A DNA stretch of 64,000 nt, taken from assembly GCF_003073045.1 (NCBI RefSeq), contig NC_037592.1, positions 9,142,007 to 9,206,006 of the forward strand. Reading direction: 5' to 3'. Under the pieces are notes generated by a model, which was not told where the DNA came from, searched no databases, and saw only the letters and a list, made by a program, of their open reading frames with translations. Shown here piece by piece: positions 14,097 to 23,690 of this stretch; within the stretch, counting starts at the first letter, position 1; the number at the start of each line of letters is the position of its first letter. The position numbers were made by a program, and so were the translations under genes. The stretch is from Pomacea canaliculata (taxonomy: Eukaryota > Mollusca > Gastropoda > Architaenioglossa > Ampullariidae).

Positions 14097-17000
14097 GTCG
14101 CTATTTATCTAGCTTATGCTAACATCAAATGCTGCAGGCTACATGAATATCAACATAGGGTTGCTGTAAACAAATAGTATACTAAATGCTAGTATTTCGT
14201 AGCTTTGCCGCAAATAAACATCACTTTATTAAAAGAACAACCTAAACTGTTTTTGCAGATATAGATAGATATATTTAGATCTAACCGGTAAATTTCAGTT
14301 TCCAAAACCAATCCGTTAATTAATTATCCGCCAGCAAAGTACGCAATTCGCACTTGAGATCAACGAGTGCTGCTAACAGGGTACTACGTCACGATGGTAC
14401 ACCACTCACAACAATGGCGGCCGTCAACTGGTAGGGGAATATATGGAGTAGCGGTGAAATATGGATAAATGTACGTTTTGTATCTTATATTAGAGTAGTA
14501 TATATGTTACGACCAAAGCCCGAAATCGGCCAAAGTGGGAACTGGCCGGCCAAATGGGAGAGTGACCAATATCGCATCACATTAACCGGCCAATGTCCGA
14601 TCTTTTCTAGGTTTCGGGATTTGGCCAGCCAGTTTGCGAAATGGCATGGGGCGATCGGCTAAAGTCGGAAGAAAAAGGTCATGAAAGATTTTGGGTGTTT
14701 GTATACTGTAATGATAATCATATTATATTGATTATTATTTATACTAAATTGCCAATAAGTCAAATTAGTTTATTACAGTAAATGACCAATCTGTATCATC
14801 ACTTGTTACAACAAGATGAACTTTTATGACATTTCGAATTACACAGCATTTTGTTATTTTTACATTTGCAGTGATTTGTTGAGCACTTGGTAGTGCAATT
14901 GCATCGAGTGTAGCCTTGACCACTGGTCAGTGATTGTGAAGACGCGACTTCTCTGTTTCTGCCAGTGATATTAGCTGAGGTTAGTGATATTTCAAAAGAT
15001 AAGCCACGAAAAATAACCCGTATAAAAGTATAGATGGGTTCTGAAATATACCAGGCTTACATTTTTAAAAGTATACAAACTTTACAGCACAACCAAGATC
15101 ATCAACAAAGCGAATACAACTGACCTGTTGTGCAAAGTTGTTTTAGTAATTTATAATGTGTGATGGGCCGCAGCTTAGTAGTAGAATGATCACAGTCTTC
15201 AATCTTATTAAGGCAGTCTTTTACAACTTTCTGCTCTTTGCTGTTAACATAATAAAGAAACATGTTTGAAACAAAGTGAGAGTTACAGAATGTCGAAATC
15301 ACCTCAGGCCACTTAAACTCTACAAAAAATGTGTTTAGTACACTTGTTTGAAAAGGACCTATACCCACTGGTGTAAACAAAGTAAACATTAGAAGACCAG
15401 AGAAATTCACAGTTTTAGGTTTTCACGAACCCGCTGGCAGACTTTTTGCTGAGCGAAAGAAGAAGGACCAATGAACGTTGTCTGTGTGCTAGAGACTGTC
15501 TGCGGACATTCACCACATTCAATGTGTGAAGAGCTACGTACCACCTCCTGCTCACCGCCAACATAGCATTTGACTCATTCCTTTTGTCGAAGGGATCAAT
15601 CAAACAGAAGCATTTATCGATCTTGATTTCGCACATACCTGAAAATTTGAGTAGTAATAACAAATAAGTATAGCGATGGGACAAAAGTCAGACCTAAATG
15701 TTCAAGAACAGTTTCCAAAATTAACCTCTCTTACATCTTGTTATCAAGGGCGGATTTCCATCCATTTTTGTGTCTCAAAGCTTAGTTTGTATCAAGAATG
15801 TGATAATTTTATGAGTTGTCTTTTTTAATCAGATTTATATTTTTATTAATTATCTACTTTATTCTTTTCTTTATAGAAATACTGACCTTGCGCGCATCTA
15901 TTCATGTAATCAGTTTCAAAAAGTTGTAGTTCCCTGAAGAACTTCGTATCACCACATTTAGACAATTTGCTTCCCATACAAGCCCAAAAATTATGGTACA
16001 AGATGCTGAAACAATTTTCATAAAATGTACACCACACACACACACACACACAGAGGCACAAACAGACAGAAATCAGAACAGAACTTTATTGAGGGTGAGC
16101 TCTGGTCCCTAACGAGGACGGACGTCTGTGCATGTGTTCTGTTGTTTTCTGTGATAACTACAACAGCTATACAACAATTCTTAAACAAAACGTTACCTTA
16201 GATAAGGCCTAGGAAAATGCCAACGGAAAAACACAGTTTTGGTGTCATTTGTGTCCACGTTCTGTCAAGTTTTGTGCATTTTATGTGGCGTAGAGTCATG
16301 GCGGCCGCAAAGGGCGAAGTTCGAACTGCCCATGCAAGATGGTAATCATAGCCAGTATTTTAATGTGTTCTGGAGATGTGGAAACGACAGGCTGTGCCAA
16401 GCGACTGCTCACTAGATCAAAATGTAATTAATATCACCAAGAAAAATGCTCTGTATTATGGAAGATTTGTATAAGTTATAGGGTTATAACTTAGCGATAG
16501 AATTCCCTTTGATATGCCATTCTTGGTAAAAACAATCCATCAAACGTAACTTAAGAATATTAGTATGAGAGATGCCCTTGTTTAGTGTAGGTGTTACAGA
16601 TTTGTGCTGTCATAAGCTTCATTGTCGCTATGCTGAAAATCATAATAGGAAATGCCATTTCTGGCAGGATGAAGAAAAAGAAATACACTTTCTATGTATA
16701 CTGATTTAAAAGAAGAAAGCTATATCCGCCAAAATATTATAAAAGACCTTCTCTATTCAGATTTCAACTTTTAATGTCAGACACTAGAATTAATATTTCT
16801 AACCCCCTAGCCGCATTTGTCTACAAAACATTAGATAGGAGAGATAGCGTATTTTTGCAGTGTGTTTTCTTAGTACTTAAGTTTTTGGAATTTACAGACA
16901 GAAATCAGAAATAATAAAAGATAATACAGGAAATGGGGAAGGAAAAACAGAAAGGCTGTCACACAAAAATGAAAGACGACCAGCCTTACAAAATGACTTA

Positions 17001-17422
17001 CTTGCATTCATTGTCCCTGTGTCTTCTAGATTGGCAACCCCTGGTATAAAACGATGACTTATCCGTTGTTATTGAATTGAGGATCGACCCTAAATGAGTC
17101 TTGCAAGTATCTAGAATATCTGTGCAGTTCTCTTCTGAAACTGTCGATGAAAAGCAATAGTGACAAAAGCTTTCTAGACAGAAGACTTCGTTAAATCGGA
17201 CTGTAAAATAAATCCAGTATGTCTTCGTTTATGCCAAATATAAGGAGAGGCAAAATCATCAAAATCTTCTCAAACAGATATGTTTGTCAAAATTGTGAAA
17301 ATTCTCTCTAACTCCTTAGGCATCAATACTACTGAACAGGCAATGCTACATAAAATCCTGTTTGTACCTGTTTGTACAAAGAAGAGTAGAAGTCCCGTCA
17401 GCACCAAGCTGGTCTTAGTCAT
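5551..17422 (-). CDS. Gene B: intact 18-exon secreted protein with eight Cys-rich units
   Basis: Exons: 17368-17422, 17002-17134, 15887-16005, 15542-15638, 15125-15240, 13835-13925, 12696-12805, 11589-11760, 10973-11079, 10019-10163, 9534-9658, 8753-8822, 8051-8169, 7646-7751, 7363-7472, 6885-7056, 5982-6094, 5551-5591. They sum to 2001 nt, one open frame of 666 residues. Exon 1 is a signal peptide (MTKTSLVLTGLLLFFVQT). Exons 2-17 form eight two-exon units at about residues 19-102, 103-173, 174-240, 241-333, 334-423, 424-486, 487-558 and 559-653. Cysteines per unit run 7, 7, 6, 6, 7, 7, 6, 6. Second halves share a pattern of aromatic-x(2)-F-x(2)-C, then C, then C before the donor; the first halves of units 4 and 8 end in WWC and TWC. 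The tail (EKFADKVSLSPLT) is polar, with no anchor. Intron phases alternate 1 and 2. All introns are GT-AG except the GC-AG one after exon 14. The function is unknown; an extracellular disulfide-rich glycoprotein is inferred. Confidence 0.8.
6399..6598. mobile_element. hAT-type MITE, copy 1 (intron 16 of gene B)
   Basis: A 200-bp element starts CAGGGGTGGGCAA and ends TTGCCCAGGTCTG, so its ends form an imperfect terminal inverted repeat. It is flanked by a perfect 8-bp direct repeat, CTTTAGGA (6391-6398 and 6599-6606), the hallmark of hAT insertion. The interior is rich in GGGCCGG motifs and non-coding. A second copy lies at 36043-36241 in the same orientation. It is absent from intron 16 of gene C, so it arrived after the B/C split or was lost there. 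Confidence 0.85.
7644..7645 (-). other. GC donor splice site after exon 14 of gene B
   Basis: Exon 14 ends CTGCAG and is followed by GCAAGA, a non-canonical GC-AG donor in otherwise strong context. The paralogous exon of gene C uses the same GC donor (27897-27898). The equivalent first-module exon 6 in B, C, D, E and F uses GT. Confidence 0.7.
13326..13690 (+). other. Unidentified open stretch in intron 6 of gene B
   Basis: About 48 codons are open on the plus strand from about 13388, with a natural-looking composition (contains CDWEKFGDQTFAERFNAKAS). A second stretch near 13600-13690 is Lys-rich. There is no start or splice context I trust and no family I recognise. It may be a fragment of a retrocopied host gene or of a mobile element. 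Confidence 0.3.
14025..14097. repeat. (TCA)n microsatellite
   Basis: About 24 TCA units with one early interruption, in intron 5 of gene B. The polyserine frame across it is a repeat artefact. Confidence 0.95.
14485..15010 (-). mobile_element. Fossil fragment of an integrase-type mobile element (KRBA2/Ginger-like tail)
   Basis: The minus strand near 14800-14960 encodes a Cys/His-rich C-terminal tail (RCNCTTKCSTNHCKCK, then CNSKCH and CCNK). This spacing is typical of the end of KRBA2-like/Ginger-type integrase proteins. Beyond it (14500-14680) is a GGCC/CCGG-rich non-coding stretch that looks like the element's 3' end. It sits in intron 5 of gene B and accounts for that intron being about twice as long as in gene C. 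The element is incomplete and old, with several breaks. The family assignment comes from the motif alone. Confidence 0.45.
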
Positions 17423-17497
17423 GTTGGTTGATTAGAGGAGATAATCAAGACAATAGCCCTCTAACGTGCAGAGTGTCGGAAGACAAAGAGAGAAATG

Positions 17498-17503
17498 TTT
17501 ATA
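17498..17503 (-). promoter_or_regulatory. Candidate TATA box of gene B
   Basis: TATAAA on the minus strand, about 76-81 bases upstream of the start codon. Gene C has the same hexamer at a matching distance (40188-40193), in otherwise diverged sequence. Confidence 0.5.
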
Positions 17504-18109
17504 CCATCAGCGACGTATCGAATGACGGAGCAACACAGGAACACACTGTTGATATACTTGGGCCAGCCAATAAGGATTGGACAGAAACTAAACAGCTCTA
17601 GTCCTTTGACCACTTACATTATCAGTTCTACACACATTTCCAGTTTCCCTTGGCGTAGTTTGATGCATGGCTTGATAACGACGGTGAAGAAGAACATGTA
17701 GATTCTATTACTCATCCCAGGCATCAACTAAAAAAAAATTCCGGTTTCGCTTGACAGAACTTGCTGACTTGCTCTGGAACAGACCAATGAAATGTGGTCA
17801 CGTTGAACGACACTTGACATTCGAAGTCAGAAAATAACGGATGTATCTCTTGATTTAAATTAATTACATAAAGTACAGTTTTCCCTACTTAGAAAATAAT
17901 TGGTCGATTAATTTGTTTTACAAAAGTCAGGTTACTAAAACACAAATAGTCATGTATCATTAATTTTTATGTGCTCAACATGAATATAACAATTAAAATG
18001 CAAAATTGGCTCTATTGTTTTGCAATCTGCATTAACTATTATGTACACCACGAAATGTATTTTAACGGTAATTGATAGTTATACCTAAATATTTGTAATT
18101 TTCAAGCAA
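17504..18109. other. Intergenic, nothing recognised
   Basis: AT-rich sequence upstream of gene B, with no exon, repeat or RNA gene that I recognise. Confidence 0.4.
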
Positions 18110-18990
18110 CTTGGTTTGAAGAGTCTTCTAATCTAAGGACCCACAAAACTCCCTCTTTAACCTTTGCCTCACTAAGTCAGGATTTTTCATGCAGGTGTCG
18201 GAAAGCTGGCGAAGTCCAGTCCATGGCTTTCATAAATGTTTTCTTCAACCCTATTTTGATGCCAAGGTGTGGTATTGCAGGCTTTTGTGAGCCTCGACCG
18301 GAGCTGAGTGCTGGATATTCTTATCTCTGACTGTTACTTTTTTGTCTTGAGTCCATTCCTTTTACAATAAGTGCAATTCCCTTGCTCGGTGTAGTGAGTT
18401 GTGGTGGGTCTCATATTTTTTCGTATTTTCGTGTGCCTGAAGTCTTCTGTGCGTCCTTTGTTACGCGCTACTTGATGCAGAAAAAGATGGAAGACGGTTT
18501 CCACAAGCAAAAGTCATTTTCGAATTCTATATATAGGGCTTTCATGAGGCCCTCAATATCGGAACAGAATACTAGATTACCTTCCTTTCTGAAGAAAGGC
18601 TCCAACTGCTGGTGGTGCTTTTGATATGAAGTAATTGCGACATCTTCTTCTAGAAGATTCCATTGTTGGAGTCTTGAGCCCATCAATCCTTGGATGTCCA
18701 AATCACAAACCAGGTCGTTTAGCTCTTCCTGTGTGTTGGCTGATGATGCACCACAGTAAAAATCTGGATCATTGCATGCTGACTGACCAGGAGAAGAATA
18801 GGTTACGTCACCGTCGTCATCAGATTGATAGTTTCTTCTGGTTGGCAAATGTCTCTTCCCCACAAATCCAGCAAACATTTTCCACGGTATTAGCGCACCT
18901 TCGAAGCAATCGTTTTCCGTATTGTAACTAAATGGATAAAGTAATGACAGTTTCATGTAACAGTTACTTTAACTGTGTCTCACGAAATCT
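18110..18990 (-). mobile_element. Fossil copy of a dispersed repetitive ORF family
   Basis: A minus-strand reading region (best part 18468-18956) contains LNDLVCDLDIQGLMGSRLQ, LLEEDVAITSYQKHHQQLEP and FCSDIEGLMKAL. A second patch downstream (around 18150-18300) has IKIGL and FMKAMD followed by SEAKVKEG. From memory these belong to a protein family present in many copies in arthropod, cnidarian and mollusc genomes, usually annotated as uncharacterised and probably carried by a mobile element of unsettled class. The copy is internally shortened and broken in several places. It is not a host gene of this array. Confidence 0.55.
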
Positions 18991-19779
18991 GAAATATTTT
19001 AAATGCTCAACCTTAGTGACTGGGCTATATATAGAACACTGTGACGTCAGCTTACTTCAGCAGACGCCTGGCAGTAGTACTGATTACATCAGAAAATGAT
19101 GCAATTAACTCTTGATGAAGTATGCATGACGATATTATGCACTGTGATGTAATATTACGTCATTCTAGGCTTATTTAGGATGTTGTTACAGCCCTAGTGG
19201 CAACACGTACACAGTAAACACAGAAAATGAACTCTGTCAACTACATCAAATATCTTTAAAACTTATTAGTTTGTAAAATCTGTCACATACATTCGCTAAG
19301 AATATTGTATTGTAGGAAAGGACTTACGGGTGTATCGTTATTTTACGTTCAGAAATTCAAACCGGAATTTATTACACGCTAACAGTTACTGCCCTTGAGT
19401 AGTCAGTAAAAGTTACATCGCCAGTTTTATTGTATATTGTCTTGTGCATTAGTTAAGGTTACTATCTTACTCTGTTTAATGAAATGAGAGAGGGAAGGTC
19501 CCTGAAACAAATAGGCAGATTTTTTTTCACACAATGGTGGACGTCCCATCAGAGAAACGCCTATCGCCTAACACAAAGAGGAACTAAATGACAAGAACAA
19601 GAGCTGAGAGTAACAAGATATAGCAAAAGGAAGGGTGTGACAAAGGACTAGAATACTGGGAAAGATTGTTAGGAGTAATGTTTAAGGAAGAGGTGTCTAG
19701 CTGGGAAATAAGGGAAAAGCAGTTCAGAGAAATATGTACGAGGAGGCTGTGTGTGTGTGTGAGTGAAAGAGATGATGAT
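18991..19779. other. Intergenic, nothing recognised
   Basis: No exon recognised. Bases 19300-19400 resemble the segment near 5710-5810 and 26170-26270 (a shared ACTTACGGGT... stretch), suggesting a scrap of the gene 3' region of the long class. Confidence 0.35.
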
Positions 19780-20455
19780 GATGATGATGTAGTTTTATAG
19801 CGCGCCAGTATCCGCATCACAAAGATGCGCTCAATGCGCGGTGATCCCAGCAGCCACCAAACTGCAGGTCAAATGAAAACTTCAAAAAAGTTTAAACAAG
19901 TGAGTCTTCAGATTTTTCTTGAAAGATCCAATACTATCAGACTCCTTGGTCGAGAGGGGAAGCGAGTTCCACAAAAGCGGGGCTACATTGGAGAAGGATC
20001 TGAAACCCGCAGTCTTCTTATTAGCATTCCCTGACTGAACACTCGGTCGTTCAAGTCTGAAGTGTGCTGCTGAACGAAGGTTCCGCTGGGGTTGGTAACA
20101 GCGAATGAGTTCTTGCAGATAGACAGGCGCAAGGTCGTGAAGACAGCCATAGGTTAAGGTTAACAATTTATGCTCAATTCGCTTCTCCACAGGAAGCCAA
20201 TGGAGGTCACGAAGTACAGGAGTAATGAGGTCAGTTGTTTTCTTTCCTGCAACTATCCTCGCAGCCGTATTCTGCACTCGCTGTAGCCTCGACAACTCGC
20301 TCTTTGAAATCCCCCAGAGGCAGCTGTTGGCATAGTCTAATGTAGAACCGATGAGGGACACAGCAACTGCATTTGCAGTCTTCTTATTAAGACTGGGTCG
20401 GAGTCGTCCAAGAGTGCGGATATGGAAATAACACGCCTCAGAAGAGAGAGAGCAG
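19780..20455 (-). mobile_element. 5'-truncated LINE (CR1/L2/Jockey-like), ORF2 C-terminus
   Basis: The minus strand encodes the C-terminal end of a reverse-transcriptase ORF2: CYFHIRTLGRLRPSL, then STLDYANSCLWGISKSELSR, RLQRVQNTAARIV, LRDLHWLPVEKRI, APVYLQEL, APLLWNSLP and FKKNLKTHLF. These signatures are standard for the CR1/L2/Jockey group. The frame is open for about 180 codons, so the copy is fairly young. The 3' end runs into GCGCTATAAAA-type sequence and an ATC-repeat tail (about 19772-19790). The reverse-transcriptase core and everything upstream are missing, as expected for 5' truncation. Confidence 0.85.
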
Positions 20456-20912
20456 TTATATCACAAATGCTTGGTTTTGAAGGGTATGTATATGTATGGG
20501 TAGAGTTTCTTAATACATTTGTGGATAGAAGTTAGAAAAGAATGGTCTTGACATTGCTTATTACTGGATTGTCTGCACAACAGTTTTTAGATGTGTAGTT
20601 ATTTTGAAAGATGCTCACACCCTTAATAGAGCTGTGCTTTTAAATAAATAAAAATCAACCTCAGATGCATACTGAAATGGTTACTTTCCTAATCAGAAAT
20701 CTTATATGTTCTGATGTAAGATAATGATATTTGTTGCTGTATGTCTTACATATCTGTACTATCTTAAGTTATTTTTATTTTTATTTATTTATTCCACACT
20801 CTAGTTTAGAATGATGTTAATGTTGATAATAATGATGTAGATAATACTTGTTCACGTTCCCCTTGAAAATGACTTATCTTTACTCAATAAAAAGTTTGAA
20901 TTCGAGTTCGAG
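20456..20912 (+). mobile_element. Probable LINE 3' end with tandem tail
   Basis: The segment ends in an AATAAAAAGTTTGAATTCGA-like string followed by further TTCGAG units. This resembles the 3' untranslated region and short tandem tail of LINEs common in marine invertebrates. No coding part is left. The assignment rests on the tail only. Confidence 0.4.
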
Positions 20913-22289
20913 TTTTCTCTCCCTTGTTTAGTCTTTATCTCTCACACACACATCCTCTTTCTCCCTGGTGCTTACAGGATCCTTTCTCGAGCGAGTTTGA
21001 TTTGTGTAAAAATTAATGGCGTAGTTTGACTCTGAGGTGACATCTTAAAACGCAGGAAAGAAACAGGAAGAGTGTGTTCCGGCAATCACTTTTACCAAAC
21101 ATGACTTTCCAAAAATCCAAAGGAATATTCTTGTCAAATTTGGTAGTGTTCGGGGAAAAACTGTGTGGAGTTGATCAGGCCTTAAAATAACACACACTGT
21201 TTATCTCTCTCTTTCACTCTTTCACTCACTCACACACACACAAACACACGTACATCCCCACAATGGGTTTTATTAAAAGACAGCTTTGCTCACACACATG
21301 TCTCGAATGCAAACATTGTAAGGTAAACTTGCTACACAAGATTTTGGACTTAATTTCAGATTGTCCTTGAGGAACTCAGTGTTCACCACGTGTTGATGAT
21401 TACATCTTTTAACATCCTTTTTAAAGGAAGGTACCTTGTGAAAAATACTGTACAGCTATTGCTTCAGACAGAGATGAAACAGATAAGAGCAAAGCTTCAA
21501 TATCTCTTGTTCCCCGAGCCTCTTAGCGCCGCCACACCTACAGACTATCATCATCCCACATCCCTGACAAACTTCCGATTTGCAGTCTGTACCGACAGCA
21601 GCAACGCCCATGATTTTAGAAAAAATGGGAAGTGAGAGTGCAAAAGCTCCATGTTGCAGGATTTACGTTTTTACAGTAGTTAATTGTTTCAATTGTAGAA
21701 TCATTGTATATCTGCATCTACAAAATTAATAAATACACAAAACTTTTAGTGTTTACTTTTTCTAATATTATTAGATATTATGTCCAACACCCACGACATA
21801 ATGATGGTGTAGCTAAAGTGTTATCAATTCCCTTGATTTCCCCTTTGCATGCAAATTTCTTTGTTTTACATCTGGAAAAAAAATTATAGACGGCAGACGA
21901 TACCACTTTAGGTGTACTTAAGAAAAAAGTTCAAAACTAAACTAGCTACCAAACCCTAGAAAAAGATTTGGAGTAAGGTTTTTGTGTTGTACTTTGGTCG
22001 TTAAGACTTTCGTTCTTTGTGGGACTGTATTTTACGTTTAAGACAATTTTAAAGAGATTCTTAGCCATAGTTAAATGACCCCTTCTTCCCAACGGTAACA
22101 ACAACACCAATAACATCTACAACAAAAATAAACTAAAAATTGCAAAATTTGTAAAGCGCATACTCACACTCCTAAGGAGCATGTTCTTAGCGTCTAAAAA
22201 CAAGAACGAAGCATGGACAGACCACGAGGGATAGGAAAACAAATAACATATGAACTATAAAAGAATAAACAAGGGTACTAACGAAGAAG
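20913..22289. other. Intergenic, nothing recognised
   Basis: AT-rich DNA with short CA tracts (about 21230-21250). Small open frames at 21390-21635 and 21704-21889 have no recognisable product or splice context. Confidence 0.4.
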
Positions 22290-22700
22290 AAAATCAAATA
22301 TGATGATGACGATGATGATGATGATGATGATTAGAATAATAAGAAAGGGAAGAAGAAGAATTACAACTGTTGTATTTCAGACCTATAAACAAATTGAAGC
22401 AATTCAGCATGAAGTCACAGAGCTAAAATAACATTTTTATTTATTTCCTTTCAAAAGTACAACAAATCTGCTGTAGTCAGCAATTTACATGTTTAGGTGT
22501 AGTTTAGATTTACAAAGACAATATTAATCAGTGATAAAGGCAGATTTATTAATATACACTATAGTCTTGTTATATGTAAAATCATTGCCAGGATGTATCT
22601 GACAACGCATGATAAAGAAGTGTATGTCAAATAAAAGGCACGAAACTCACAACACGTAACCTATGGCAAAGGGACATCACTCTCTCAAGAGACCCGAGAC
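22290..22700. repeat. Stray copy of the 3' flank of a short-class gene
   Basis: The block matches 41720-42260, the 3' flank of gene D, including the GAT microsatellite at one end, the CATGAAGTCACAGA motif, AATATTAATCAGTGATAAA and the closing AAAAGGCACGAAACTCAC stretch. No short-class exon was found beside it. It looks like what is left of a deleted or displaced D-type gene between B and C. Confidence 0.55.
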
Positions 22701-23690
22701 TACGGCAAGTGGGTTACAGTTCTTGTCTTGACTGATACGAGTACAGGCCAGTAATTAAAGTCTATATTTTCTTTGTTAAATCGATAATACAACAATTTTT
22801 TTTTGTTATTAACTGATTGAAGTGTTTGGTGTTAACGATTGTATCTAGTGTTTTCTTGTCTCTAGCTTAGCAAATCTCAAGCTGAAAATTTTATATGAAC
22901 AAATATAGCAACTAAGGTACTGAGGGATTTCTTTAGGTCCATATTGTACATATTCGTCAGACCACTTTCTTTTTTTTCTACACATAGTATGGATTAAAAT
23001 ACTAAGAAAGAAACCCCATAACGTACGACTACGACAGTCACAAGGGGGTGACCACTGAGCACACTAACTTCCCCACAGCACTGTGTCACAAACCTGCTGC
23101 GCTATATATTTATTTTTTTGAATGGTTTTTTTTTTTTTTGAAGCTAGGAAGGGGATAGGGAAAATTAATTGGAAGGGGGAGGTTGAAAGACACCAATTAC
23201 TGCGGCTGTCAAGTGTCAACAGCCTGAGGTGTGCCGCGCCATACAGGGATGGCCGGTCGGTCTTTGTTTTAATCAAGTGGTGTTGGTAGGTTGTTTAGTT
23301 CGAACAAAGGAAAGAGTGTGATAGTGTTTTGGATGTTTGTGGTGTGACTGGGTTTTTCCTTGATGGGAGCTCCGCCGAACCCCCGAGACCGACTCACCGA
23401 ACCCCTAGGGTTCGATCGAACCCAGGTTAAGAACCACTGCCATAGGGTCTATGGTCAGACTTAGCTCTGGCACTCAGACTGCAAAGCTATAAATTGTCAT
23501 CACACAGTAGCGACGATTAGTTTACGAGCTCCATGATAAGTACACGACACAGGCATGGAACACTATGGTTCAAGTGTGTGTGTGTTGACAGTGTGTGTAT
23601 GTGTTAGGAGTGTGTGTGTTGACAGTGGGGGTGTGTGTGTCAACAGTCTGTGTGTGTATGTGTGTTGACAGTGCGTGTGTGTGTGCAGTC
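22701..23690. other. Intergenic with a hAT-like end and a TG minisatellite
   Basis: Bases 23370-23439 read on the minus strand begin CAGTGGTTCTTAACCTGGGT followed by GGGTTCG-rich sequence, like one end of a hAT-type element. I could not find the other end or a target duplication. Bases 23570-23690 are an irregular TG-rich minisatellite with repeated TTGACAGTG units, expanded relative to the matching place near 2095-2125. Confidence 0.45.

Larger units (their letters stand above)
10973..17134 (-). repeat. Gene B first module (exons 2-9)
   Basis: Eight exons encode repeat units 1-4 with 7, 7, 6 and 6 cysteines. Order and lengths (133, 119, 97, 116, 91, 110, 172, 107 nt) match the single module of gene E (130, 119, 82, 116, 91, 110, 175, 116), identifying the ancestral four-unit module. 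Confidence 0.75.

Noticed and set aside
13989-14177. Polyserine open frame
   Set aside because: Translation of the TCA microsatellite inside intron 5 of gene B.
18468-18956. 162-codon open frame as a host gene
   Set aside because: Its motifs belong to a dispersed repetitive family, it continues as broken pieces downstream, and it has no splice context in the array.
23040-23439. A complete hAT element ending at 23439
   Set aside because: One typical end is visible, but I found no matching left end and no 8-bp target duplication.
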